Numbered from the stretch's first letter, positions 45,801 through 56,116 are shown. The stretch: DNA of 64,000 nucleotides from Antedon mediterranea (GCF_964355755.1 NC_092672.1:25228501-25292500); one strand, 5' to 3'. A program made the numbers and translations. The notes: generated by a model not told the origin, from the letters alone.

Positions 45801-46736
45801 GTGAGTAAAACAAATATTAAATATATATATATATATGTATCAAATCAATTCTCGAACCCTAGCCTAATGCTACAGCGTTACATTACGAGACTCAAGAACT
45901 AACCATTCAGCTGGCTTACAATCTATCGATACCCTAACAGTATTAGTAATTTATCAAAAACTATAATAGGGGCGCAATATCGGTAAATCTAGGATTGGAT
46001 TTATGACTAGGCGCGTAGAGGCAGCTGGTTGAAATTATTAGTATACCAAAATGATTATATATCGAAACGAATTACTCTAACACACATATTCGGAATAACA
46101 ATTAAACATATTTCTTTAAAGCTTTGTGACCTGGTGTGTACACTGACCGACGGTTATACAGACACACGCCCTACCCTTATTTCTATTGTAATCATCGATA
46201 AAAGCAATGCAGACCGATTATAATATTGTTACAATGCAGTGTTTTAATTTGGAAATTAAATTCCGTTTCTACATAGTCGAATCCAAATTAATAAGGAGAG
46301 AAGGAGAGGGAGAGAAGATTCCGTTTCTACATAGTCGAATCCAAATTAATAAGGAGAGAAGGAGAGAGAGAGAGAGAGAGAGAGAAACCTAGATAGAATT
46401 TAAAACATAGCATTTTGATTTTAAAATGTGATGGTAGAATCGATGGAGATGAAATTTATAAAATACGCTTAATATATTAAACTATAATAATAATAATAAT
46501 ACACATTAAACATATTTCTTTAAAAAATTAATTGACCCTGACTCTTTGGGACCGGTGTATACATTTACCGACAGTGACGCTTATTTCCATCATATTGCCG
46601 AGACGGTTTTATTGTAACACTAAAGTAACTCACGATGGAATTACACCCGTTTGTGTATTTCATGATCATCATTCGAAAACCATACGCAAATTAAACAGGG
46701 TAGGAGGAAGAGGAGGCACGATATATTCAATACGAA

Positions 46737-46851
46737 TTTAAAAGCGCGCACCACACATACACATCAGTGTAATCGACAATCATTCATCGGTTTCGTTGTT
46801 TGTTGACAAATCGCGTGTAGTTAACCTTAACTATGGTCAATAAAGAAGATG
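46737..46851 (+). promoter_or_regulatory. Leader repeat 6: core promoter plus ATG mini-exon
   Basis: TTTAAAAG at 46737, TCAGT at 46764, ATG mini-exon at 46833-46851, then GTGAGT. Confidence 0.65.
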
Positions 46852-46870
46852 GTGAGTAAAACAAATATTA

Positions 46871-46905
<35 letters not shown>

Positions 46906-47757
46906 CAAATCAATTCTCGCACCCTAGCCTAATGCTACAGCGTTACATTACGAGACTCAAGAACTAACCATTCAGCTGGCTTACAATCTATCGATACCAT
47001 AACATTATTAGTAATTTATCAAAAACTATATAGGGGGCGCAATATCGGTAAATATAGAATCTAGGATTGGATTTACGACTAGGCGCGTAGAGGCAGCTTG
47101 TTCAAATTGTTAGTATACCAAAATGATTATATATCAAAACGAATTACTCTAACACACATATTCGGGATAACAATTAAAAATATTTCTTTAAAGCTTTGTG
47201 ACCTGGTGTGTACACTGACCGGCGGTGATACATACACACGCCCTACCCTTATTTCTATTGTCATCATCGATAAAAGAAAAGCAGACCGATTATAATATTG
47301 TTACAATGCAGTGTTTTAATTTGGAAATTAAATTCCGTTTCTACATAGTCGAATCTAAATTAATAAGGAGAGAAGGAGAGGGAGAGGGAGAGAGAGAGAG
47401 AGAGAGAGAGAAACCCAAATAGAATTTAAAACATAGCATTTTGATTTTAAAATATGATGATAGAATCAATGGAGATTAAATTTATAAAATACGCTTATAT
47501 TAAACTATAATAATAATAATACACATTAAACATATTTCTTAAAAAAAAGTAATTGACCCTGACTCTTTGGGACCGGTGTATACATTTACCGACAGTGACG
47601 CTTATTTCCATCATATTGCCGAGACGGTTTTATTGTAACACTAAAGTAACTAACGATGGAATTACACCCGTTTGTGTGTTTCATGATCATCATTCGAAAA
47701 CCATACGCAAATTAAGCCGGGTAGGAGGAAGAGAAGGCACGATATATTCAATACGAA

Positions 47758-47938
47758 TTTTAAAGCGCGCACCACACATACACATCAGTATAATCGACAA
47801 TCATTCATCGGTTTCGTTGTTTGTTGACAACGCGTGTAGTTAACCTTCATCGCAAAGTATAAAAATCGACCAGTATGGAGTTTTAGTTTCAAACTTTAAT
47901 TGGAAGTTGTAGTGAATTCTTGTAGCAATAAAGTAATC
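47758..47938 (+). promoter_or_regulatory. Leader repeat 7: promoter leading into the AlkB-like gene
   Basis: TTTTAAAG at 47758 and TCAGT at 47785 keep the 29-nt spacing. The repeat ends near 47847, where the ATG mini-exon would follow, and new sequence begins: TATAAAAA at 47859, a three-codon ORF at 47875, then the AlkB-like ATG at 47939. A TAG acceptor before 47912 would join any upstream leader mini-exon in frame with the AlkB-like ORF; use of it is unproven. Confidence 0.55.
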
Positions 47939-48613
47939 ATGAACGTCAGCCAGTCAGAAGATGAGTTTTATTTCGGCTTTCATTCACACACCGTATGCAG
48001 ACCGGAAGATAACATGAAATGCGTTCGTGTACATCTGCTACATAGACTGATAGCAGACACTATTTTAAAACAATGTAGGAAAACATATTTATTCGATTCT
48101 CTATATAAGTTACGCGATGTGATCACTGAAGTAGACCACATTAGATGTGCAGCGTACGGTGATTTGGAGTTGTCATTCCAAATAGGAGTTCACACAAACA
48201 TCGACGACACAGCGAGAAGTCCTCTGTGTTACTGGCCAAAGTTTCTACTCGAAATGCGTGAATGGATACACATTGCGACTGGTCATTTTTACAATATGGT
48301 AACTTTGACAAGAGCGGAGGATTCAGCGGAATGCTATCTTAATGATGTACAAAGGAGCAAAATAAGTCCTGTATGCATTATGTCTCTGGGACCTACTAGA
48401 ATCTGTAGATTCGAACACCGCACCAACAAAAACATTAAACCTGTGAACATAAAAATGGAGCACGGTTCGATGCTGGTAATAAATTCTGAAACAATCAACG
48501 AATGGTCAAGAACTGTACCAAAGATAGATGGAATAGGAAGCACCAGCATATTGACATTTATGAACATTGAAAGGTATAGCAATATCAATATTACAACAAA
48601 CAATGTATTGTAG
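47939..48613 (+). CDS. AlkB-like 2OG-Fe(II) dioxygenase fold, catalytic residues lost (224 aa)
   Basis: The ATG at 47939 is chosen; the ORF is open further upstream but without ATG. Residues 99-205 follow the AlkB pattern: a WP start, TGHFYNMVTLTR (115-125), SPVCIMSLGPTRICRFEHR (143-161), HGSMLVINSE (175-184), EWSRTVPK (188-195) and ILTF (204-207). In active AlkB enzymes an HxD, a distal His and two Arg bind iron and 2-oxoglutarate. Here the HxD position reads YLN (133-135), the distal His position is Arg191, and the RxNxTFR arginines are replaced. Family assignment is by motif memory. If correct, this is a pseudoenzyme, perhaps a nucleic-acid-binding or scaffold protein, or a paralogue losing function. 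Confidence 0.65.
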   Translation: MNVSQSEDEFYFGFHSHTVCRPEDNMKCVRVHLLHRLIADTILKQCRKTYLFDSLYKLRDVITEVDHIRCAAYGDLELSFQIGVHTNIDDTARSPLCYWPKFLLEMREWIHIATGHFYNMVTLTRAEDSAECYLNDVQRSKISPVCIMSLGPTRICRFEHRTNKNIKPVNIKMEHGSMLVINSETINEWSRTVPKIDGIGSTSILTFMNIERYSNINITTNNVL

Positions 48614-48619
48614 TATTGA

Positions 48620-48790
48620 ATTCTTGGAGCGGTAACGTTAAATCGTGAACGTCAGCCAGTCAGTAGAAGACACACACACACACATCCCGTATGCAGAGCA
48701 GAACGAAACATGAACATATATCTGCTACATAGACAGATAGCAGACATTATTTTAATACAAATTCTAGAAAACTAGTATTTGGACGTTTAT
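48620..48790 (+). pseudogene. Degenerate fragment of a second AlkB-like gene copy
   Basis: Starting 7 bp after the gene's stop, the sequence repeats the gene's own start: GAATTCTTG, then GAACGTCAGCCAGTCAG, CCGTATGCAGA, AACATGAA and ATCTGCTACATAGAC, in the same order but with deletions and frameshifts, and then TTTATGAACATT from near its end. It is the remnant of a tandem duplication with most of the middle deleted. Confidence 0.8.
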
Positions 48791-49728
48791 GAACATTAAT
48801 TAATTTATTAATGCATCATGTAACAATTTGAATTACCTTTATTTTATTACAAAATACTAATAAATTTTTCGAGTGTAAAACAATCAAGCATAGATTCTCT
48901 TTATTACTCTCAGTGTTTTATGTGTTTGAATAATGCAGTCCTGATCCTGATATAGCAGTAACACGCATCCGTATGCAAAGATTACTTCGACCTCAATGGC
49001 AGTGTGCGTCAATGTTTAAGCATTCAGTTTACACACAAGACAGAACATACATCCCCTTATACAAAATATTATGTTCATAACCTTCTAGATCATTCCTTAT
49101 ACTTCTCACTCAATCGTCAATTCATTATCTCTTTATCAATTCATTATCTTTTTATCGACAACATCGCGTTACAGAACTTCTATAATAAAACTAAAATATA
49201 CCCATTAAGAAACACAGTAGGCCTAGTATAATTATTGTCTGTCACGCGGCGTATAACGCAGGTATATTATTTGTCAATAGAGGGCGAACTACTTATTGTA
49301 TTCGTTATCAGGACTACAAAATACTAAACACGCCGTTTAAATTATAATAATATCAATTTCATTATCCCTTCATCGATAACAAATACTTTGTCTTCTATTA
49401 ATATACCGTTTAGTATAACTTCGAATACACTTTTGTTTGTTTTTTTTTAATTAAGGTTCATTATCGAATAAATCGTGTTAGTGAACAACTATAACTAAAA
49501 GAATGTATACCGTTTAGTTTACAAAGTGACACGTTATGGTCAATTTTTTTTTTCGAGAACATTGTGTTAGGGATAATAAAAGAAAATATGGCTCGTGTCA
49601 CCACAAAAGGAGCCTTGTGTTGAAATTAAATTTTTTTTAATTATTATTTTAATATTAATCTCACAATCACAAATTAAACCCTTTTGCTCTCTTTTTTTTT
49701 TTTTGGACAAGACTGCTCGCCGGGCTTT
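48791..49728. repeat. hr-like repeat region, no gene
   Basis: About 48983-49190 matches about 55141-55350 and, more weakly, the array segment near 2560-2690 (CAATGTTT, AAGCATTCAGTT, AACCTTCTAGAT). Words such as ATCAATTCATTATC and GACAACATCGCGTTACAG recur in tandem. About 49587-49627 inverts 30388-30425. It belongs to the same dispersed family as 54.6-55.75 kb. Confidence 0.6.
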
Positions 49729-49944
49729 ATGAAAATTATTTTATCATTAGCAGGTTTGACAATAGGAATTGTCTGTAAGTATATATCTTCACCGAAAATT
49801 GTAGGCGCTATTAATCGCGTGCTAACAAACACCATACGTAAAAAAAGTACTAAAGTTAAATGGATGATGATGTTTCAATTTCTACACTGTCCTGTTCCAA
49901 ATTGCCAATGCTTAATAATAACTAAATTGAACACCGAGTTTTGA
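49729..49944 (+). CDS. Possible small hydrophobic protein (71 aa)
   Basis: From the ATG at 49729 the ORF has an N-terminal hydrophobic stretch (IILSLAGLTIGIVC), a basic middle and a Cys-containing end (CPVPNCQC). There is no promoter evidence and it lies in repeat-rich DNA just past the end of the convergent 826-aa gene, so it may be chance. Confidence 0.3.
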   Translation: MKIILSLAGLTIGIVCKYISSPKIVGAINRVLTNTIRKKSTKVKWMMMFQFLHCPVPNCQCLIITKLNTEF

Positions 49945-49965
49945 ATTGTGTGCGTGTGTGTTTAT

Positions 49966-52446
49966 TCACCGACGTCTTATGATTGAACCGGCTACAAGAA
50001 CACTTCTGTCCTTGTCGGAGAGAAAGTGATTTTCTGTGTATTCATTGGTAAGATCGGCCCTCAAGTAAAACACCATCTTTTTCTGTATAACGGGCGTCCG
50101 ATGGGGATCGGCAATGATACTTTCGATGAAATCTTTTGGGAAAAAAGGCCTCATATCGTCCGGGCTGACGATACAGAACCGTATTTTCTCCTCGCCATCA
50201 CCACCACTGTCATCGTTTATCAATACTATATTGTCATCAAACGGTCGAGGTAGATGACAAGGAAACGATCTCGGTGACGCAAGTTCTCCGTCATCGTTAT
50301 CGTCGTCCTTGTGATCGAGTGCAAGTTGACAAAGTACGTGAACGCTATCTTCAGGGGAATGAATAGGGCCACGAACAAAGTCTGATTTCTTATGACATAA
50401 AAGCAAAACGTTTGCACATTGAATGAATCGCGCAAAACATGGCGATGTATGATTCCATTTAACCACTCCAGCATTGTCGACAGTGACAACGTTCTGGTAA
50501 TAGGATGTACATTCTCCGTGTTTGGGTTGTGGAGGTTGCCGATTACCTTCATTCGCGTCTATAACGTCATACGAGGCCAAGATAAGAGGATATGCCGAGA
50601 GACGAGTTACGTAGCGTTCGTTCTGTCGGCAAACCACGTTGGCTTGAACGCCTTCGAATATCGATGCGTGCATGAAAGGTATACTGTGTCTAATGTGCTG
50701 AGTGACGCGGATAGACTCTTCGTACGCGTCATACGCTGGTTGAAGAGAAGCCATTTCGAGGCGTTGTTCTTGTAGGGGCGTGAGACCGATCACGGATGAT
50801 CTGATGCGTACCGTCACCGGATCAAAGTCAAACCACATCAGTCTACCCAGGTGTGATGTGCAGTTGGCGAGAGCAAACATAAGCTGGGCGTCGTTTTTTA
50901 CTTCGGGAACGGCGAACGAGAATGTTATGGCCGGATAGGCAATTGCAAACAGTCGAAGCGCCTCGTTTTGATCGCATCTTTGTTGTAAGGAAGCGTAACC
51001 GTCGTGTTCCGGAACAGGAAATTTCGGAATCCAAGTTTGCAGGTACTTGACAAAACGTTTTCTTCGTTTGCCGTCAACGCGTCGCTCAAAATTCGTAAGA
51101 AACCTGTCGATTCCTTCGATGCGTTTCTGTGTGATTCGTCTGCGTTTTTTCGGATACAAAGGAGCGATGGATTTGATGAGTTCGAAACTGCTCAAGAAGG
51201 AAGAAGCTTGTCGAAGCACGTCCAGGCACAGACATTGAATCGTCGTTTCAAAATCCTCAAACAGTAACAATCTTTTTCCGATTTCTTTGTAGAGAGTAGC
51301 GCGTAATTTTGGAAGATTGAACAAAACTGTTTCAAGATCGATGTAGACACCGTTCATAACTGCGTAGTTCTCTAGACCCATCTTCTCAGCTTCTAACGCG
51401 AACGTCGTGCGTTCTCTTTTCTTGGCGACTTCATTCAACGCTCTGCGTAGGATTTCTTCTTCTTCAACAGCAGCAGCAGCAGCAGCAGCACGCGCTTCGT
51501 TCAAATAACACTGCATCTTTACTGCTTCAAAAGTGAACGGGGTACGTCTACCACGCGCAAACGTGGCCGTTTCCCACAACAGAACGCTGGCCAGAATCAA
51601 TTCGTCTTGTACTGGCGGACGATGATACTCTCTCGCCTTTGCAACGACATTCGATGGAGATTTTGAATGCCAGTTGTGTTGATTGATTCCATGCGATCGC
51701 ATATGAAACCAAAACTGTTTCGATTGCGTCAGTATGTGATCTGATGCCGATGTTCTCTCGCATATGTTCGAGAGCAGCCGTCGTAGCGCGTGCACATTTT
51801 TGGTAGACGCGGTGAACAGCTCAAATGAGAGTGCCAATAGAGCTACGTTCGGATCGCTTGTCATCGACGTGAACAGCTTCAACATTCGAGGCGTGTGCAT
51901 AAAGTCTTCTTCTTCTGATGATGATGGTGGTGGTGGTGGTGGTGGTGATGGTGGTGGTGGTGTAATATGCGTGATGAGTCGACGTTTGTTTTTAGTTTTC
52001 ACATTGGGACGGTGGTGGTGAAGATGATGATTGATGATTCTCGAAATTGTCGGATATGATCTGTTTACCCTACAGCCGTTAATCACAAGAACATCGGTTC
52101 TCTTCTCGTACGTCATATCGGTATCGGTGAACTTACCGACATGCGTTGGCCATTCGGATATCTGCGCCATCGACAGATTCGAAGCTAAATTTAGCGTCGG
52201 TCTCATTGCGACTCCTCGCTCACGCAACGGATGCGGATTATAGTCTCCGAACACAACACCGTTCCAGCTTGGCTTTGTTATCATTTCGATTTCCAATGTG
52301 TCCGGTGTAACGTCGAGTGTAGGCAACGGTGGACTCCATTCATCACTAGGGGAGAAACGTTCCAGTATTATCCATTTACGTTCAACGATCAGTGCCGCGT
52401 ACAATTTCTTTGAATTTGTGTCTTGCCATCTGTAAATCGCCGACAT
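49966..52446 (-). CDS. Large uncharacterised protein (826 aa)
   Basis: It starts at the ATG 52446, only 12 bp from the kinase 1 start on the other strand. Features in order: a globular N-terminus, a His/Pro-rich low-complexity stretch at about 144-172 followed by SSSEEED, an alanine run near 316-323 with a Glu/Arg-rich helix, a basic patch (PKKRRRITQKR) near 425 suggesting nuclear import, and an acidic DDDNDD segment near 715. No membrane segment or enzyme motif is seen. The size and openness indicate a real gene, perhaps structural or regulatory; I do not recognise a family. Confidence 0.75.
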   Translation of the reverse strand: MSAIYRWQDTNSKKLYAALIVERKWIILERFSPSDEWSPPLPTLDVTPDTLEIEMITKPSWNGVVFGDYNPHPLRERGVAMRPTLNLASNLSMAQISEWPTHVGKFTDTDMTYEKRTDVLVINGCRVNRSYPTISRIINHHLHHHRPNVKTKNKRRLITHITPPPPSPPPPPPPSSSEEEDFMHTPRMLKLFTSMTSDPNVALLALSFELFTASTKNVHALRRLLSNICERTSASDHILTQSKQFWFHMRSHGINQHNWHSKSPSNVVAKAREYHRPPVQDELILASVLLWETATFARGRRTPFTFEAVKMQCYLNEARAAAAAAAVEEEEILRRALNEVAKKRERTTFALEAEKMGLENYAVMNGVYIDLETVLFNLPKLRATLYKEIGKRLLLFEDFETTIQCLCLDVLRQASSFLSSFELIKSIAPLYPKKRRRITQKRIEGIDRFLTNFERRVDGKRRKRFVKYLQTWIPKFPVPEHDGYASLQQRCDQNEALRLFAIAYPAITFSFAVPEVKNDAQLMFALANCTSHLGRLMWFDFDPVTVRIRSSVIGLTPLQEQRLEMASLQPAYDAYEESIRVTQHIRHSIPFMHASIFEGVQANVVCRQNERYVTRLSAYPLILASYDVIDANEGNRQPPQPKHGECTSYYQNVVTVDNAGVVKWNHTSPCFARFIQCANVLLLCHKKSDFVRGPIHSPEDSVHVLCQLALDHKDDDNDDGELASPRSFPCHLPRPFDDNIVLINDDSGGDGEEKIRFCIVSPDDMRPFFPKDFIESIIADPHRTPVIQKKMVFYLRADLTNEYTENHFLSDKDRSVLVAGSIIRRR

Positions 52447-52458
52447 TGTGCTGCTGCT
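52447..52458. promoter_or_regulatory. 12-bp divergent gap between the 826-aa gene and kinase 1
   Basis: The two start codons are separated by only 12 bp (GTGCTGCTGCT). Both promoters and any 5' UTR must therefore lie inside the other gene's coding sequence. Confidence 0.6.
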
Positions 52459-54099
52459 ATGGCTGAATTTCTACCCCTGTACAAGACGCAAATAACAACG
52501 AGAAAGTATGAAAGTTTACCGGCTGTAAACGGCAAGTACGGCGCTATTCGAATTCAAGAAAGTGGGAAACATGGCAAAGTGAAGACAGCTAAAGAAAACG
52601 TGCACGTTGTGATAAAGACATTGTATGATTTCACGGCCAGCCACACGTCTACGCTCGAGCATGAAGACGTGAACTTGTCGGGAAACAAGGAAGTTTTGGT
52701 TCTTGCACACTTAAAACAAACGGACGCGGCTCGAATGTGTACGCCTCGTCTGCTCGAAGTTTCTTATCGGCGTAACATCGCAATATCAATCACAATGAGA
52801 AACGAAGGATGTAATCTGTACAGGCTACGCTATTGTTACAAGCTTCTGCCTTGCGTGAAAACGCTTTCGTTACATGTTTGCAAAGCGTTGACGTTTCTCG
52901 AAAACGCAGGTGTGGTTCACAACGACATAACAATCGAGAACGTGGCGTATAGTCGATTAGATAATCGATTTCGTATAATAGACTTTGGTTCTGCCGAGTT
53001 TACAAAGCACGGTGCAAGCACGTTTGGCGTTTCTGTGAAAGAGAGACATGGCCATCGGTGTTTGGGTATCGTTCGAACCGGTTCCATGGCGTCAAAGTAC
53101 TTGCCACCGGGAAGTCGACTACGCTTTTCCGACACCGAACCAAACTATTCGTGCGTCAGGAGTGAGGAGAAACTGACAAGGATACCTTTCAGGGACATAA
53201 GTCATGTGATGTCAGACAGACGAGTGAAGATGTTGCGTCGAAATTCGGACGTTTACAGCGCCTCGATGAGTGTGGCTTTAATGTTTTATGATGACAACAA
53301 TCGGAATAAGTTTGAGACGCAAAGCGACTATTGTGATTTAAAAAAGGACAAATTTGCGTACAACAATTTGATTAAGGTGTGTAGACATTCGGTAGAACTA
53401 CGTGGTCCGATGAACGAACGTGATCTCCAGTTTTGGTACACGCACGTGAATCCGGATAGATCACTGACCGACGCATTTTCACTGTCGCATTGTTCCAGCA
53501 GCAAGAAATACAATTCATACATCGATAGATTCAGTCCGTTCTTGGGAGTCGAGTTTACGGACGCTTTAAAAGAATGTTTGAACCCTGTACCGGAACGTCG
53601 ATGTGTATCGAAACTAGAAAAGGCGGCTTCGAAACAACACGACTCAACTGTATTGTTTGGCGGTAAACAGTTTTCGTTGAAACGCGTTGAAGATAGATTG
53701 GTGTATCTAGTACACGAACATGACATTTCGATTGGAGACATCAAATTTGGCAACGAAAGCCCGAATCGAAACGTTGTGGTGGTGGAACATATGCACATCA
53801 TGTCAAACGATCGGAAACTGATCATGTCGTTTCTCATGTCGGCTCTCAGACTGAGTCAATATATTGCAACTACAGTAGAATTCTGCGTGTTCAGCGACGA
53901 GGACATTAAACATTTGTCGAATTCATTCGGCACCAACGCTAAATTAAAATTACACGATGGAATACGCCGAATGTATGTGAAAGTCAACGACGACGTACCG
54001 CTCATAGTAAGCGTCGAAAAATCCAGATCCGAATATAATACGGTGGTGGTGGCCGATGATGAAGAAGAGGTTTCATCTGCGAAACGACCATGTAGATGA
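52459..54099 (+). CDS. Serine/threonine protein kinase 1, viral type (546 aa)
   Basis: The ATG at 52459 is preferred over an upstream non-ATG opening. A kinase domain is clear: glycine loop near 24-29, VIK lysine at 53, catalytic HNDITIEN at 154-161 (Asp156, Asn161) and DFG at 175-177. All key residues are present, so activity is likely; HND in place of HRD is a less common variant. The C-terminal half has no known domain but shares blocks with kinase 2 at 59095-60759 (DISHVM, DRF...LG, LNPVPE), so the two are paralogues with the same architecture. WSSV also encodes several such kinases. AATAAA lies at 54116. Confidence 0.85.
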   Translation: MAEFLPLYKTQITTRKYESLPAVNGKYGAIRIQESGKHGKVKTAKENVHVVIKTLYDFTASHTSTLEHEDVNLSGNKEVLVLAHLKQTDAARMCTPRLLEVSYRRNIAISITMRNEGCNLYRLRYCYKLLPCVKTLSLHVCKALTFLENAGVVHNDITIENVAYSRLDNRFRIIDFGSAEFTKHGASTFGVSVKERHGHRCLGIVRTGSMASKYLPPGSRLRFSDTEPNYSCVRSEEKLTRIPFRDISHVMSDRRVKMLRRNSDVYSASMSVALMFYDDNNRNKFETQSDYCDLKKDKFAYNNLIKVCRHSVELRGPMNERDLQFWYTHVNPDRSLTDAFSLSHCSSSKKYNSYIDRFSPFLGVEFTDALKECLNPVPERRCVSKLEKAASKQHDSTVLFGGKQFSLKRVEDRLVYLVHEHDISIGDIKFGNESPNRNVVVVEHMHIMSNDRKLIMSFLMSALRLSQYIATTVEFCVFSDEDIKHLSNSFGTNAKLKLHDGIRRMYVKVNDDVPLIVSVEKSRSEYNTVVVADDEEEVSSAKRPCR

Positions 54100-54124
54100 T
54101 TTTTGGTTTTTTTTTTAAATAAAT

Positions 54125-54165
<41 letters not shown>

Positions 54166-55828
54166 ATTGCACAGAAAATGGATTGAACTTCTGTATACAT
54201 AATTTCATGTATACTTTTTACGTAACAGTATAGCCATTAAAATGTTTTTTTCACTCCTAATTTAAAACCGACGGTTTTCCGACGGCATTTTTGTGCGACT
54301 TGTTTTATATATTTTTTTTTACTTACTTACATTAATTTATTGAATATTGTTGTGTGTTATGATATGGACTTTGTTCTGAAATAAAACGTGAATTGATTGA
54401 ATTCAATTTTATAAATTATAGATATAGGGTGCAATACTTTGTTGTCACTGAATCATGGGCATTAGTTTTGTTTACATTGTATTTTATATAGGTAAAGTAA
54501 AAATCAATAAAAGTATTACGCAATTAACAAATCTTCTCTCATTTGTTTCTAAATAGAAAGTCCGTTACTATAAACTCGAATAAACTTTGTGTTATGAAAA
54601 ACTCATATTCAAGACCTCCCTCTCAAGGACAGTGCCCATTTATTGTTAAAGCATTCAACATGTGATAGTACGCATAGCGTTCAGTCGATAATGTTTTAGA
54701 AAAATAAAAGCTTTACATCGACGCCAATGACAGCGCGCGTCAATATTTAAACATTCAGTTTACAACAAAGAGAGAACTGAAGAGGCATAACATGTCGTGC
54801 ATTCGTCGCATGTTGTATAATGATGAGTAAATCAATTAAAATCTTTTTTTTTTACTTCGGTAAGAAGTCAAAGCATTTGATTGTTTAACTTTTCAATGGG
54901 TATTCGTTCGATGTACATAATACATTGGGACATTAAAAATTTATGAAAAACTCATCTTCAAGACTTTCTTCACCAAGGGCAGTACACGTTTATACTCTCT
55001 AAGCTTTCCAAAAATATGTAACTTGCTTTATATTTCTTTCAAGGCAATTAAGATATGACCCGATTTCAACAAATCACTTCCGAATTCAATAGATTACTTT
55101 CGAATTCAATAGATTATCAACAATTAGAAAACAGCCTTTGATTACTTCGACCTCAATGACAGTGTGCATCAATGTTTAAGCATTCAGTTTACACACACAC
55201 AAGAGAGAACATACATCCTGTTATACAAAATATGTTTATAATCTTCTAGATCTTTCCTTATACTTCTCACTCAATATTATCAATTCATTATCCCTTTATC
55301 AATTCATTATCCCTTTATCGACAACATCGCGTTACAGAACATCACGCCGTCTTCTATAATAAAAGAATATTATACCCGTTTAAAAAAAAACAGTATATTG
55401 TCTGTCACGATATAATAATAATAGTCATATTATCTGTCAATAGAGGGCGCAATACTTATTTTCTTCGTTATCAGGACTACAATATTAGTACTATACGCCG
55501 TTTAATTCAGTATCCCTTTATCGAGAACAAACACGCCGTCTTCTACGTTTAGTATAACTTCGAATACACTTTTAATTCTGTATACTGTTTAGTTTACAAA
55601 ATACACACTTTATTATCAATTTATTATTCCTTTATTGAGAACATCGTGTTAGAGAAAAACACGCCATCATTTATATTAAAAGCATACATACCCGTCTAGA
55701 TTACCAAATGCACTTTATTGTTATCGAATAGATCGTACTATAGATTCTGTTAATTTCTTTTATTATTGATTAATGATTGTTAGCAAGAAACAAAAAAACA
55801 AAAATAAAAACAAAAAACAGCACAGATT
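54100..55828. repeat. Repeat-rich intergenic region, hr-like, no gene
   Basis: A (TAG)13 tract sits just after the kinase stop (54126-54166). About 54597-54715 is a diverged 165-175 bp array element (GGACAGTG, TTGTTAAAGCATTCAAC). About 54783-54822 is a diverged copy of the GGCATAACATG...CGTGCATTCGTCGC motif. About 55020-55140 is the inverted dispersed repeat, and 55141-55740 has tandem TCAATTCATTATCC and GAACATCG-type units like 48983-49600. Confidence 0.65.
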
Positions 55829-56116
55829 TTATAAGATAGAATTATTGTATTCATCAACATCACATGTATCTAAATGATCAACTAACTGAACATGTTCTAT
55901 GATATTAAACTCTTTCAGAAAACGAGGACATTGTAATAATTCATCCAAATTACCGTCTTCTACAGCTGCATAATCATCATCATCACAAACTAATTCAAGA
56001 ATATCGGGAGTATTAGAAGAAGGTAAGTAAGATTGTTGAAGTGACGCATACGTCTCTTGATATTGACCAATTATTTCATCAAGTCTGTTATTGTGTTTAG
56101 TCAATTCAATTCGCAT
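55829..56116 (-). CDS. Small acidic protein overlapping the coiled-coil gene (95 aa)
   Basis: The ATG at 56116 overlaps the last 16 bases of the coiled-coil gene in another frame. The sequence is acidic (DDDDYAAVEDGNLDE) with a helical start. It could be a separate gene read by reinitiation, or an exon of the coiled-coil gene; its frame closes at a TAG shortly upstream, so simple frameshift fusion is less likely. Confidence 0.5.
   Translation of the reverse strand: MRIELTKHNNRLDEIIGQYQETYASLQQSYLPSSNTPDILELVCDDDDYAAVEDGNLDELLQCPRFLKEFNIIEHVQLVDHLDTCDVDEYNNSIL

Larger units (their letters stand above)
41201..47847 (+). repeat. Seven-unit array of ~0.9-1.07 kb promoter/leader repeats
   Basis: Units begin near GAGACTCAAGAAC at 41201, 42080, 43062, 43959, 44948, 45887 and 46952, and the last runs to 47847. 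Units 1 and 3 are one subtype (with GACCGGT and a doubled GACTAGGCGCGTAGAGG segment). Units 2, 4, 5, 6 and 7 are another, with an AGGAGAGAAGGAGAG segment and a variable GA tract. A TA microsatellite follows the donor site in each of units 1 to 6. Every unit has the promoter described separately. Short ORFs within the units are frame-shifted between copies and are not credible genes. Confidence 0.9.

Noticed and set aside
42228-47295. Repeated 64-65 codon ORFs in the promoter/leader array
   Set aside because: They begin without a consistent ATG, shift frame between units and cover AT-rich DNA; not coding.
41201-47847. CRISPR-like array
   Set aside because: Unit length near 1 kb, no short direct repeats with unique spacers, and eukaryotic promoter and splice signals.
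55980-56116. Simple frameshift joining the coiled-coil gene to the 95-aa ORF
   Set aside because: The 95-aa frame is closed by a TAG a short distance upstream of its ATG, so a single slip in the overlap would be needed at an exact place; no slippery sequence is seen.
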